A stretch of 55,209 nucleotides of DNA, taken from positions 1 through 55,209 of the forward strand of contig NZ_BNCG01000014.1 of assembly GCF_014656355.1 (NCBI RefSeq), read 5' to 3'. Under the pieces are notes generated by a model. The model was given only the letters and a program-made list of their open reading frames with translations, was not told where the DNA came from and searched no databases. This DNA is from Camelimonas fluminis. Lineage in GTDB: Bacteria > Pseudomonadota > Alphaproteobacteria > Rhizobiales > Beijerinckiaceae. How positions within the stretch are numbered: position 1 is the first letter of the stretch; every line of letters begins with the position of its first letter. A program made the translations under genes and the position numbers. Shown one piece after another: positions 1-9,589 of this stretch.

Positions 1-436
1 GACCAACCCAAAGGTCAGCCTGAGCGAGCCTCTATCTACGCAGTGCGTCGATGTTCTCTTGACCATCCCAGGAACAAACCCGAAAGTCCGTCCCAAAATG
101 TTCCGCAAGGACAACGCCGTCTGCGCTTCTCTTTCCGATGCAATTGTCAAAGAGCAAGGCCGTCCAGATTACCAGACAACCGCCAGATGAACAAACCCGA
201 AACAGGCGAAAACCCCGACCATTCGATCGGTCCGTTCCGCCTGACTTTCGGGAAGTCTCCGGTAAGCTTCAGGGCCGCGCCCCGTCGCTGATGAGCGGCT
301 TATAGGACCCCGCTCACCCAACTGTCAACGCCAGCCTTCGCAAAAAGTTCAAAATCCCCGCAAAACGCCCGACAGGGCGACGAGGCCGTATACGCTCAAC
401 GTTGCGCAACATTTTCACGAAACAAGGTTTTTCGAC
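1..436. other. No gene seen at window start
   Basis: I see no convincing coding region here: the open frames are short, lack ribosome-binding sites and have no recognisable protein content. The stretch holds one 13-base direct repeat, AACAAACCCGAAA, at 73-85 and 190-202, of unknown meaning. It may be the upstream region of a gene lying outside the window. Confidence 0.5.
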
Positions 437-474
437 AAAAAACGCCGGAGCCCTCCCTGTGGAAGGCTCCGGCG
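437..474 (-). terminator. Intrinsic terminator downstream of mucR
   Basis: The left arm CGCCGGAGCC (443-452) and right arm GGCTCCGGCG (465-474) form a 10-bp stem. It is followed on the minus strand by six T residues (complement of 437-442). It lies about 30 bases past the mucR stop codon. Confidence 0.8.
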
Positions 475-506
475 CCAATGCATCGCTGTTTTGCGCCGGA
501 TACGGA

Positions 507-941
507 TCAGGCCGCCTGGTCGTCCGGGTTTTCCGTTTCCGGCTTGCGGCCGAGGCCCATGGATTTTGCCAGCGCCGAACGCGAAGCCGCATAGTTTGGC
601 GCCACCATCGGATAATCGGCCGGCAGCCCCCAACGCGCCCGATAATCTTCCGGCGTCATGTCGTAGGCCGTGCGCAGATGACGCCTGAGCGATTTGAAGC
701 GCTTCCCGTCCTCAAGGCAGATGATGTAGTCCGGCGTCACCGAGCGCTTGACCGGCACAGCCGGCTGCGGCGCCTCCTCAGCGGCTGGGGCCGCCCCCTG
801 CCCGAGACGCTGCAGGGACGCATGGACGGACGCGATCAGCGCCGGCAGCTGATCCCGCTCAACCCGGTTATTGGCGACAAATGAAGCGACGATGTCGGCG
901 GTAATCACCACCATCTGCCCGCTTCCCTCAGTTCTCTCCAT
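507..941 (-). CDS. mucR: MucR/Ros family transcriptional regulator
   Basis: 144 residues. This matches the MucR/Ros family, small DNA-binding regulators of Alphaproteobacteria that bind AT-rich sites and often repress their own gene, exopolysaccharide and cell-cycle genes. The N-terminal half carries an ADIVASFVANN-type segment. The C-terminal half has the family signature CLEDGKRFKSLRRHL, then MTPEDYRARWGLP and DYPMVAPNYAA. The start was chosen at 941 because AAGGAG lies seven bases upstream; an in-frame ATG at 977 would place that site inside the gene. Oddity: in the finger C-x2-D-x9-H-x3-H, the last histidine is alanine (HLRTAYD), so the fourth zinc ligand usual in zinc-binding members is missing. 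The 360-base divergent region upstream contains an AT-rich patch around 970-1010 that would suit autoregulation, which is an inference. Confidence 0.93.
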   Translation of the reverse strand: MERTEGSGQMVVITADIVASFVANNRVERDQLPALIASVHASLQRLGQGAAPAAEEAPQPAVPVKRSVTPDYIICLEDGKRFKSLRRHLRTAYDMTPEDYRARWGLPADYPMVAPNYAASRSALAKSMGLGRKPETENPDDQAA

Positions 942-1303
942 AACGCACTCTCCTTCAGGAAGCGCTAATCTACGCAATATATGAAAAAGTAGAAGTTCAA
1001 AATTCCGACATGTTGCGGGTCTTTATCAGGGTTTGCTGGAATTTTCTCTGACACTGTTCAGAAATATCCAACCTCACAATCCGGTGATTGTCGGCGCGCC
1101 GGCGCGCACCTGCCAGGACGCCGCGACATTCCCCCGGATCGTACGGCCATCACAGCGGCGTAGTTCGGGAATCCAGGTTTTGCTGGCGCGTGCCGGGTTC
1201 ATCAAACGGGCGGACTGGCGCAATATCTTCGCCGGATTTGTGTTCTGATAATCATATGGCGATATCGGTTCCATCCATCGCGAACTATCTGGAGACCAGG
1301 GCG
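942..1303. other. Divergent intergenic region, mucR / L,D-transpeptidase
   Basis: No gene seen. An AT-rich patch near 970-1010 (TATATT on the minus strand just upstream of mucR) is the likely promoter and operator area. The rest is GC-rich. Confidence 0.4.
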
Positions 1304-2536
1304 ATGCGCGCGACGGTCAGGCTGGGTTATGCAGGCGCACTGCTGGCGGGGATGCTTGCAGCGGCGCCAGCGCTTGCCTCAAAGGCCGATACGCCGGTTC
1401 CGGGCAAGACATCGGCGCTGATGCGGGAAAAGGGTATGATGCCTGGCGGCGGCGTGCTCGTCCGCGTCTTCAAGAAGGAAGCGGAGCTGGAAATCTGGAA
1501 GCAGCGCGCCGATGGTCGCTATGCGTTGTTGAAGACCTTTCCCGTATGCCGCTGGTCTGGCCGCCTGGGCCCCAAACGCAAGACTGGCGACCGTCAGGCG
1601 CCTGAGGGTTTTTACGACATCACGCCCAGGCTGATGAACCCGAACTCCTCCTATCATCTGTCCTTCGACACCGGCTTCCCCAATGCCTACGACCGGGCCA
1701 ATGGCTATACCGGCTCCTATCTGATGGTTCACGGCGTCTGCTCGTCCATGGGCTGTTACGCCATGACGAACGACGGCATCGAGGAAGTCTACGCGCTGTT
1801 GCGCGACGCTTTCCGGGGCGGACAGAAGGCCGTCCAGTTTCAGGCGTATCCATTCCGCATGACCGCGAAGAACCTGGCGCGGATGCGCGACGATCCGGAC
1901 ATCGATTTCTGGCGCCAGCTGAAAACCGGCTATGACCGCTTCGAGGCCACCGGCCAGCCGCCCCGGGTCGGAGTTGCGGGAAAACGCTATACTTTCGCGC
2001 CGTACAGGGAGCGACGAGTCGAGGAGCTGGCCAGGGCGCGCCTTGGCGAAGAGCAGGAGGCCATCAGCAAGCAGATTGATGACGGCGCGCCAGCCATCCG
2101 CATCACCTATGTAGACGGCGGCATGCACCCGCACTTCGCCCGCATGCGCAACCATCCCTCGCTGGGCGTCATCAGCCGTCCGGAGGCGCTGGCTTTCGCC
2201 GGCCGGGACGTCATCATCCGGCTGGGCGTGCGCAAGGCGCCGCCAGTGATGATGGCGCAGGGCGCAATCAGCATGACCTTCGCGCGTCTGGCGGGCTGGC
2301 GGAACGCCACCCCGCCGGTCCCGCAACTGCCGCCGTCGGGCGCGCCGGCGCCGGAGCCCACATCCTCGTCAGCGCGCATCGCCATGGCGCATGACGGCGC
2401 CCGCGACGCCATGGTTTCGGCGGCGGGCCCGGATGCGACGACAACATCCGATCCGGTTCGCCTTGCCAGCGCGATGTCTGCGCGCGTCCCGACCTGGACG
2501 CGCAGCGTCCTGGCCATGGGGCCGTCAATTCCCTGA
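1304..2536 (+). CDS. L,D-transpeptidase (YkuD/YafK type), secreted
   Basis: 410 residues. Residues 1-26 form a signal peptide ending APALA-S. The YkuD catalytic domain follows, roughly residues 45-190. The motif YLMVHGVCSSMGCYAM places the catalytic cysteine at about 151 and the conserved histidine at about 143. Enzymes of this family act in the periplasm on peptidoglycan, either forming 3-3 cross-links or attaching to or releasing lipoprotein from murein; the YafK/DpaA branch looks closest. The last 150 residues are Ala/Pro-rich and low in complexity. The start at 1304 was chosen for GGAGA nine bases upstream and the clean signal peptide; an in-frame ATG at 1256 has no ribosome-binding site. 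The gene converges on the next one, and the two stop codons are separated by a single base. Confidence 0.88.
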   Translation: MRATVRLGYAGALLAGMLAAAPALASKADTPVPGKTSALMREKGMMPGGGVLVRVFKKEAELEIWKQRADGRYALLKTFPVCRWSGRLGPKRKTGDRQAPEGFYDITPRLMNPNSSYHLSFDTGFPNAYDRANGYTGSYLMVHGVCSSMGCYAMTNDGIEEVYALLRDAFRGGQKAVQFQAYPFRMTAKNLARMRDDPDIDFWRQLKTGYDRFEATGQPPRVGVAGKRYTFAPYRERRVEELARARLGEEQEAISKQIDDGAPAIRITYVDGGMHPHFARMRNHPSLGVISRPEALAFAGRDVIIRLGVRKAPPVMMAQGAISMTFARLAGWRNATPPVPQLPPSGAPAPEPTSSSARIAMAHDGARDAMVSAAGPDATTTSDPVRLASAMSARVPTWTRSVLAMGPSIP

Positions 2537-2537
2537 C

Positions 2538-3740
2538 TCAGGACCGGCCGAGTTCGCGCGCGATGCGTTTGCAATTGGCGATCCACGCCACCGAATAGGG
2601 AATGTCGGCCGCGTCTGGCTGTGAGCTGAAGGCGGCGATCACCACCTCACTGGTGGGACAGACATAGAGCCACTGCCCATGGATGCCCGCTCCGCCAAAG
2701 GCGCCGGTTTCCTCATCGAACACATACCATTTGCTGCGGTAGCGGCTGGCGGGGAAATCCATGGCCGCGAAATTGCCGCGCCGCCAGGCGTCCCGGTCGC
2801 CATTGGCGCGAATATCGTCAACCCACCAGGCCGGAATGATCTGGCGGCCATTGGCCACGCCGCCGCGACGCATCATCTCGCCGAAGCGGGCGAGATCGCG
2901 CGTGGTCATGCATATGCCGCCGGCGGCGCGCGGCGCGCCGAACGAGTCGAGCGTGACCCAGGCTTCGCGTTCCGCGCCCATGGGGCGCCAGATCCATTCG
3001 GACAACATCTGGGCGAAAGGCGCGCCGCCCGCCCGCTCCAGCACCCAGCCCAGGGTGTCGGTATCCACCGAGACGTAGTGGAAAGCCGCGCCATGCGCGC
3101 CGTCGCCAGGCGTTTTCAGGCGGGCGAGGAAACCGCGCAGATCAGCGCCGCCAACAGCGCCGCCCGGGTCCCAGCCCACGGCGCGACGATACGCCGGCAT
3201 GTCGCCGTTGGGGTCCGCGTAATCCTCGCTGAAACCGATGGAGACTGTCATGTCCAGCAGATGCCGCACCGTGGCGCTGGCGTAGACAGAGTTTTTCAGC
3301 TCCGGCGCATAGTCGGCGGCGGGCCTGTCCGGATCAAGCAGGCCACGATCGGCCAGCACGCCGGCGAGCGCGCCCGTGACCGATTTGCTGACCGAAAACA
3401 GGATGTGCTGCTGGCCGGTTTCAAGACCGTTGTCATAGAATTCATAGGCCAGTTCGCCACGACGCAGGACGACGAGGCCATCAATGTTGATGGCGCGCAG
3501 ATATCGCTGACCAGGCATGCGCTGACCGGCTGCGTCGACCAGTTCGAGTTCGCCCAGATCACGCCAGGCCTCGCGCAATGTGGTGACCTCGCTGCCGGAG
3601 GCGCCGGCGACGGCCGCCGTGGGAACGAGGCTGCGCAGGTTGCGAAATCCCCATTTGCTGAAAGGCGACTGCCGCCAGTTGGCGAGCGTCACCTGCCCCT
3701 CAGGCCCTGGCGGGGCGCCCTGCATCAGTTGCTGCTTCAT
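2538..3740 (-). CDS. Serine hydrolase, beta-lactamase class C family
   Basis: 400 residues. The class C beta-lactamase/esterase fold is shown by the SxxK nucleophile motif in FSVSKSVTG, a Tyr-containing segment FHYVSVDTDTLGW in the place of the YxN motif, and GIHGQW near the C-terminus in the place of KTG. Such proteins are penicillin-binding-like hydrolases or esterases; the substrate cannot be read from sequence. No signal peptide is visible, so a cytoplasmic location is likely. The start was placed at 3740 because GGAGG lies a few bases upstream; an earlier in-frame ATG exists at 3785. Confidence 0.87.
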   Translation of the reverse strand: MKQQLMQGAPPGPEGQVTLANWRQSPFSKWGFRNLRSLVPTAAVAGASGSEVTTLREAWRDLGELELVDAAGQRMPGQRYLRAINIDGLVVLRRGELAYEFYDNGLETGQQHILFSVSKSVTGALAGVLADRGLLDPDRPAADYAPELKNSVYASATVRHLLDMTVSIGFSEDYADPNGDMPAYRRAVGWDPGGAVGGADLRGFLARLKTPGDGAHGAAFHYVSVDTDTLGWVLERAGGAPFAQMLSEWIWRPMGAEREAWVTLDSFGAPRAAGGICMTTRDLARFGEMMRRGGVANGRQIIPAWWVDDIRANGDRDAWRRGNFAAMDFPASRYRSKWYVFDEETGAFGGAGIHGQWLYVCPTSEVVIAAFSSQPDAADIPYSVAWIANCKRIARELGRS

Positions 3741-4167
3741 GACGTTCCTCCATGGCGCCTTCCCAGGGCGAAGCCGTGGAAACACCGCGTGTTTTTCTGT
3801 TGTGCGAGACGCGGCCGCGGGCCGGCGTCACATTCTGGCCCGAACAGTCTGGCATGAGGAATTCAGTCCCGCCATGCGTCTGGCGTCAGTTGGCCGCAGC
3901 GCGCCATGCACTGCTTGCGACACAGGCAACGACCGGGAAAGATTGCAACGGTGCATGCAATATGGCACCCAGCAGCGTCACATCATGCAATTTGCGTCGC
4001 AACGGCAAGAGCGTTCCGCAGGTCGGCCTGCCTTGGGTCCATGCGGATTGACGTTCTAGCCCGGTGGGATTGCTCCGCCGCCATGGCGGGATCATCACGA
4101 TGATCTGCCTGAGCGGTTCAGGCGACGCCAAACAGAGGCTTCACCTTGGACGCCGCACGCGCGTCCT
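3741..4167. other. Intergenic region without visible gene
   Basis: 427 bases between the divergently transcribed serine hydrolase and DUF930 gene. I see no protein signature, tRNA or strong hairpin. It presumably carries both promoters. Confidence 0.4.
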
Positions 4168-4620
4168 GTGAAGTGCGGAATATTGTCAGCATCTGAATTT
4201 CGTAAAATGGTCGTCGCCAGCATTCAGGCGGCGTTTCTTGTTGTTCCGGGCCTTTGCGCCGCCGCGAACGCCAACGCACCCGTGGCCACGGCCGATGCGC
4301 GCCTGACGCGCTCACTCATGCGGCTCGAACCGGCACAGCGTTTCCAGCAGATTTGCGACGTCGCGGCGATGAAGATGATCGCCCGGGAAAGCGACGGCAT
4401 GCGTCCCGACCGCGCCATGCTCGACGCCCTGTCGCCGCCCAGTGAGAAGGGCGATACGCTCGCCGGTTCAGGCGCCGCCGTGCGCAGCAAGGGCAAATGG
4501 CGGCAAATGTCTTTCAGTTGCGAAGCGACTGCGGACCGGCTGTCGGTCCTGCGCTTTACTTACAAGCTGGGCGACGAAATCCCCGGCAGCCAGTGGGAGC
4601 GTTACGGGCTCTGGCAGTAA
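4168..4620 (+). CDS. DUF930 domain protein, probably exported
   Basis: 150 residues. The segment from about residue 45 follows the DUF930 pattern common in Hyphomicrobiales: LxPxxRFQQICDVAAM, then GMRPDRAMLDAL, GAAVRSKGKWRQMSFSCEA and the closing YKLGDEIPGSQWERYGLW. The function of the family is unknown. A hydrophobic stretch around residues 14-32 ending in an AAANA-like site suggests a signal peptide. The GTG start at 4168 keeps Arg-Lys ahead of the hydrophobic segment; ATG at 4207 is the alternative. Neither has a strong ribosome-binding site. Two cysteines (CDVAAM and SFSCEA) could form a disulfide if the protein is periplasmic. Confidence 0.82.
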   Translation: MKCGILSASEFRKMVVASIQAAFLVVPGLCAAANANAPVATADARLTRSLMRLEPAQRFQQICDVAAMKMIARESDGMRPDRAMLDALSPPSEKGDTLAGSGAAVRSKGKWRQMSFSCEATADRLSVLRFTYKLGDEIPGSQWERYGLWQ

Positions 4621-4969
4621 GTCTGCCCGCATACCCGCCCCCCGCCGAAGAGACAGCGCCAGGCTGGCCGGACCCAGCGCCCTGCGCGACGGCCGGCTGC
4701 TCCATACGCCGCACCCGCGTCGTCTGCACCCGCGTCGCCTGATGGATCAGACACGGGCCGGCCGTTCTTCCGGGACGTTGACGCGCGCCGAATTCTCCCG
4801 AGCGCTTGCTCCTTCTCATTCCTTCTCCTTTCCCCTGCCCTGCCCCATTCGCCCGGAGCCATGGGCCATCGTTGCGAGCTGGAAAACGTCGCCACGACAT
4901 TGATTGCGCGCGCAGCGGAAACTGCGCCACTATGGGCGTTGAAATTCTGTCGAACGCACTGGTGCGCCC
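4621..4969. other. Intergenic region without visible gene
   Basis: 349 bases between DUF930 and the alpha/beta hydrolase. No coding signature or clear regulatory hairpin was seen. Confidence 0.4.
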
Positions 4970-5911
4970 ATGTTTCTTGTCTGGCTGCTTTGTCTGATCG
5001 TGCTGTTTGCCGCCGGTCTGGTCTGGTTCGCGGCGCGCACCCAGCGGCGGGTGGAGGCGGCCGTGCCGCCCGTCGGCCAGTTCATCACGGTTGATGGCCA
5101 ACGGCTGCATTATGTCGACACCGGCGGCGATGGGCCTGCCATCGTCATGATCCACGGCCTTGGCGGCTCGCTCTGGAACTTCACCTATGCGCTGGTGGAC
5201 CGGCTGGCGGGAGATTTTCGCGTCATCGCCCTCGACCGGCCAGGCGCTGGCTACTCCGGCCGGGCGGATGGGGCCGCGGCCAACCCGGCGGCCCAGGCGG
5301 CGACGATCGCCAGGTTCATTCAGGCGTTGAAGCTGGATCGTCCTCTGGTGGTGGGGCATTCGCTGGGCGGCGTCATTTCCCTCGCCCTGGCGCTCAACCA
5401 TCCGCAGCAGGTCGGTGGTCTGGCGCTGGTCGCGCCGCTCACACACCCGCAGGAAGCGGAGGCCGGAGCGTTCAAGGGCCTGGCGATCCCCTCCCCCGCC
5501 CTGCGCAGGATCATTGCCTGGACCACGGCCATCCCCATGACGATCCTCAGCGCCCGGGCGGTGATGAAGTTCGTCTTCGCGCCCGATCCGGCCCCGGAAG
5601 ATTTCGGAACGCGCGGCGGCGGCCTGCTGGGCCTGCGCCCGGGTAATTTCTACAACACGTCGAGCGATCTGCTGGCGGCCGGCGACGACCTGCCCGACAT
5701 GACGGCGCGGTATCCGTCGCTGTCTGTGCCCTTCGGCATGATCTACGGCCGGGGCGACACCCTGCTCGACTACCGCCTGCAGGGTGAGGCGATGAAGCAG
5801 AAGACGCCGGATCTGGACCTGGTGCTGCTCGACGGTCGCGGCCACATGCTGCCGATCACCGCGCCGGACGACACGGCCGCCCTGATCCGCAGCGTCGCCG
5901 CGCGGATGTAA
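4970..5911 (+). CDS. Alpha/beta hydrolase, N-terminally membrane-anchored
   Basis: 313 residues. An N-terminal hydrophobic segment (about residues 2-20) is followed by a basic patch TQRR, consistent with a single membrane anchor. The hydrolase domain shows the oxyanion region HGLGGS, the nucleophile elbow GHSLGG, an acid candidate in YGRGDTLLDY and the catalytic histidine in GRGHMLP. The substrate is unknown; the family includes esterases, haloperoxidase-like enzymes and C-C hydrolases. The start lacks a good ribosome-binding site. A hairpin about 80 bases downstream may end the transcript. Confidence 0.88.
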   Translation: MFLVWLLCLIVLFAAGLVWFAARTQRRVEAAVPPVGQFITVDGQRLHYVDTGGDGPAIVMIHGLGGSLWNFTYALVDRLAGDFRVIALDRPGAGYSGRADGAAANPAAQAATIARFIQALKLDRPLVVGHSLGGVISLALALNHPQQVGGLALVAPLTHPQEAEAGAFKGLAIPSPALRRIIAWTTAIPMTILSARAVMKFVFAPDPAPEDFGTRGGGLLGLRPGNFYNTSSDLLAAGDDLPDMTARYPSLSVPFGMIYGRGDTLLDYRLQGEAMKQKTPDLDLVLLDGRGHMLPITAPDDTAALIRSVAARM

Positions 5912-5991
5912 TCACCGCCCGCCCCCCCGGCGGGTTGCCTCCAGGCTCCAGCCTCCCGCCGGTTCAGCCAGGCGGCGAAAATCTTGGGCGG

Positions 5992-6028
5992 GTCCGGTGC
6001 GCCAGGCTGCACCGGACACGCTCTATTT
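5992..6028 (+). terminator. Possible terminator after alpha/beta hydrolase
   Basis: GTCCGGTGC (5992-6000) and GCACCGGAC (6009-6017) form a perfect 9-bp stem with an 8-base loop. An imperfect T-rich tail (CTCTATTTTATA) follows. This is weaker than a standard intrinsic terminator. Confidence 0.45.
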
Positions 6029-6108
6029 TATATGGCCTGACGCATTGCGCGTCGCTGGCGCGCCGCCTCGCACGATGAACAAGCCGGCTCAGCTTTCTTC
6101 AAGGCGCC

Positions 6109-6627
6109 TCAGTCGCGCGCATCCTTGCGCGCCTGTGCGTCCTTGACGAACTGGGAGACGCGGCCGGCCTCCATCGGGCTGCCAATCTGTTTCGTCTTCT
6201 TCGATGGCTTGGGAGCCATGCCCTCGCTGGTTGTCTGGCCGCCGTCGGGGATGGCCGGCTTCCTGGCGGCTTTTTTCAGTTTGAGCGCGCGGCGGGAACT
6301 GCTGACCAGTTCCTGGCGGGCCGCGACGACCTGCCGTCGCGACAGTTCGCGGTTGGCGCGCTGGATCGCGCCGGACAGCACCCGCGCCTTCATTTTGGAA
6401 CCGCTATTGTCGGTGGCGGGAGAAGCCGACTGGGCCTTGCCGCGCATTTCCCGCCGCTGCTGACGGGCGATGGTCCGCGCCCGGTCCCGGCGCTCCCGCA
6501 GCAGTCCCACCGTCTTGCGCAATTCGGCGTCCGCCACCGCGGTGATTTCCGCGCGCCGCGTCAGCGCGACAAGCTCCAGTTCGTCCCGTGACAACAATCT
6601 GCGTTCAGCTCTGGTTTCGATAGCCAT
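6109..6627 (-). CDS. Hypothetical basic, Arg/Lys/Ala-rich protein
   Basis: 172 residues, not assigned to a family with confidence. The N-terminal half (about 1-70) is strongly helical and charged (ETRAERRLLSRDELELV, then repeated RxxxAR patterns), suggesting a coiled coil. The C-terminal part is basic and ends EAGRVSQFVKDAQARKDARD. There is no signal peptide or membrane segment. GGGAGGAG lies eight bases before the ATG, so expression is well supported. A nucleic-acid-binding or structural role would fit the charge, but that is only a guess. Confidence 0.75.
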   Translation of the reverse strand: MAIETRAERRLLSRDELELVALTRRAEITAVADAELRKTVGLLRERRDRARTIARQQRREMRGKAQSASPATDNSGSKMKARVLSGAIQRANRELSRRQVVAARQELVSSSRRALKLKKAARKPAIPDGGQTTSEGMAPKPSKKTKQIGSPMEAGRVSQFVKDAQARKDARD

Positions 6628-6752
6628 CCGCCGGCTCCTCCCTCATCGCCAAAACAGGGAGCAGCGTGGCACAGATCACCAGGCGAACCAAGGCGGACGG
6701 CCGCAACTGGATTTCACGTTTCCTGAAGTCTCGCCAGCATGGCGCAAGACAC

Positions 6753-6780
6753 AAAAAAACCCGCCGGAGCGGGTGTTTTT
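6753..6780 (-). terminator. Terminator downstream of tRNA-Lys
   Basis: On the minus strand ACCCGC-TCCG-GCGGGT is followed by a run of seven T residues. It lies directly 3' of the tRNA. A-rich and T-rich flanks on both sides mean it could act in either direction. Confidence 0.75.
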
Positions 6781-6788
6781 TGAGAAGA

Positions 6789-6864
<76 letters not shown>

Positions 6865-6912
6865 ATCTTCAGTCCGGCGGGGCGTTTGTGACCGCCGCCG
6901 TTTGGTGAGCGG

Positions 6913-6941
6913 TGGATACCAACCCGCCCCCCGGTTGTCCA
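6913..6941 (-). promoter_or_regulatory. Candidate promoter of tRNA-Lys
   Basis: On the minus strand TGGACA (6936-6941) and TATCCA (6913-6918) are separated by 17 bases, about 45 bases ahead of the mature tRNA. The match to the sigma-70 consensus is moderate. Confidence 0.4.
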
Positions 6942-7185
6942 GCGTCCCGAAAGCGCCGGACCAAACTTTTTTATGACGCTGGGGAAAAATGGCGCGTCTG
7001 TGCATAACATGGCGGCCCATCCCCGGTCCCCTGTCGGGGCCCAGTCAACGGCAACCCGGCTCGCGGGACGCCTCGCGCGCCTCCCGGCGAGAGCCTGGCC
7101 GTCGTGGCCGGGCAACGCCCGGATCGCGATCGGCGGGCCATGGTCGCGGGGACGCCGCAACGCGAACCCCAAACGCCCTTCGCAA

Positions 7186-7215
7186 AGCAAAACGGGCGGC
7201 CAGAGGCCGCCCGTT
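7186..7215 (-). terminator. Terminator downstream of leuA
   Basis: AACGGGCGGCC (7191-7201) pairs with GGCCGCCCGTT (7205-7215) through a 3-base loop. On the minus strand the tail TTGCTTT follows. It lies about 40 bases beyond the leuA stop codon. Confidence 0.7.
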
Positions 7216-7252
7216 CCGTCTATACCGGCGCGGACCGTACGCGACGAAAGCT

Positions 7253-8830
<1,578 letters not shown>

Positions 8831-8841
8831 GCTGTGTCCTT

Positions 8842-8940
8842 CAGGCGCGCCCCACGTGCGCGCGGAATTTTCCGGAGTTTTCGCTGTGGCGCGCAGGCGC
8901 GGCAAATGCCGCGTCATCGCAGGCGCGCCGCACGTGCGCG
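8842..8940. repeat. Pair of 21-bp direct repeats with palindromic core upstream of leuA
   Basis: CAGGCGCGCC-C/G-CACGTGCGCG occurs at 8842-8862 and again at 8920-8940, 78 bases apart. Each copy includes a CGCACGTGCG-like dyad. The position immediately upstream of leuA suggests an operator pair, which is an inference only. Confidence 0.5.
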
Positions 8941-9157
8941 GATTTTGGCGCTGTTTTACCGGGGCGACGATGGCGGCGCAAACATAATTGTGGCCAGCAA
9001 TTTCTGTCGCGACCCACGCCCGGGGCCCTTGCCTTGCCAGCGATTTCAACGCCAGTCTGTGGTTCCCGTTTCAGGCCGTGTTCCGGTGAGCCCTGGCCTG
9101 CCGGAATTCGCTCCGTCGACCGGCTCCCATGCAGTTTGCACGCTGCGCGCCGCCCTC

Positions 9158-9195
9158 CACAAAAAGCTGGTTTCGCTTTTTGTGAAAATGCTCTC
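9158..9195. repeat. REP-like palindromic element (copy A)
   Basis: CACAAAAAGC (9158-9167) and GCTTTTTGTG (9175-9184) form a perfect 10-bp stem, followed by GAAAATGCTCT. The same GAAAATGCTC/GAGCATTTTC edge occurs at 38767 and 44391, so the three look like one dispersed palindrome family. Confidence 0.5.
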
Positions 9196-9214
9196 TGGCT
9201 TCTGGAACCTTTGC

Positions 9215-9559
9215 ATGATCTTGCGCCGCCTGGTTCTCCCCGCCCTCATCACGGCTCTCGCCGGTGGTCTCGCCGCCTGCGTATCTGGCCAGGAGTCGCC
9301 GGCTCCGGTCATGCCGCCGCTGGCCCAAACGACAGATGTGAACGGCGACGCCGCCACGGGCAGCGGCGCTTGCGGCCTCCAGGTTGCGCGCCTGCGCCGC
9401 ATCCTCGCCCAGGACCGGGAGATGGGTCACATCAATGAAAGCGTTTACCGGCGCATGGCCCCTGGCGTCGAACAGGCGGCGGCGAAATGCCGGGCCGGCG
9501 ACCAGAACGGCGCCCTCGCCATTCTGGCGAACCTCAAACGCAAAAACGGCTACTATTGA
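9215..9559 (+). CDS. Small predicted lipoprotein
   Basis: 114 residues. A type II signal peptide (MILRRLVLPALITALAGGLA) leads to a lipobox LAAC with the lipidated cysteine at about residue 23. After a Pro/Ala-rich linker, the mature part has ACGLQVARLRRILAQDREM, then VYRRMAPGVEQAAAKC, ending in an ILANLKRKNGYY tail, with two cysteines that could pair. The family was not recognised. Start at 9215; an in-frame ATG at 9188 would overlap a REP-like palindrome and is less likely. It converges with the NUDIX gene, with 30 bases between the stops. Confidence 0.8.
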   Translation: MILRRLVLPALITALAGGLAACVSGQESPAPVMPPLAQTTDVNGDAATGSGACGLQVARLRRILAQDREMGHINESVYRRMAPGVEQAAAKCRAGDQNGALAILANLKRKNGYY

Positions 9560-9589
9560 CCCAAGCGCGGCGTGCGATCCGGACGCGGT

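Larger units (their letters stand above)
8831..9214. other. Divergent region, leuA / lipoprotein
   Basis: No gene seen. It holds two 21-base repeats differing at one base, each containing CACGTG (8842-8862 and 8920-8940), a small hairpin GCGGCATTTGCCGC between them, and a REP-like palindrome at 9158-9195. Confidence 0.5.

Noticed and set aside
43-291. Open frame of 82 codons on the plus strand at the window start
   Set aside because: No Shine-Dalgarno, no recognisable protein features and low-quality composition; treated as non-coding.
4556-5845. Long minus-strand open frame opposite the alpha/beta hydrolase
   Set aside because: Composition is that of an antisense shadow in a GC-rich gene; the plus-strand frame has clear hydrolase motifs.
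8831-9049. Possible N-terminal extension or leucine leader peptide upstream of leuA
   Set aside because: The frame is open but has no Leu codon run followed by a terminator, and the start at 8830 has the proper Shine-Dalgarno.
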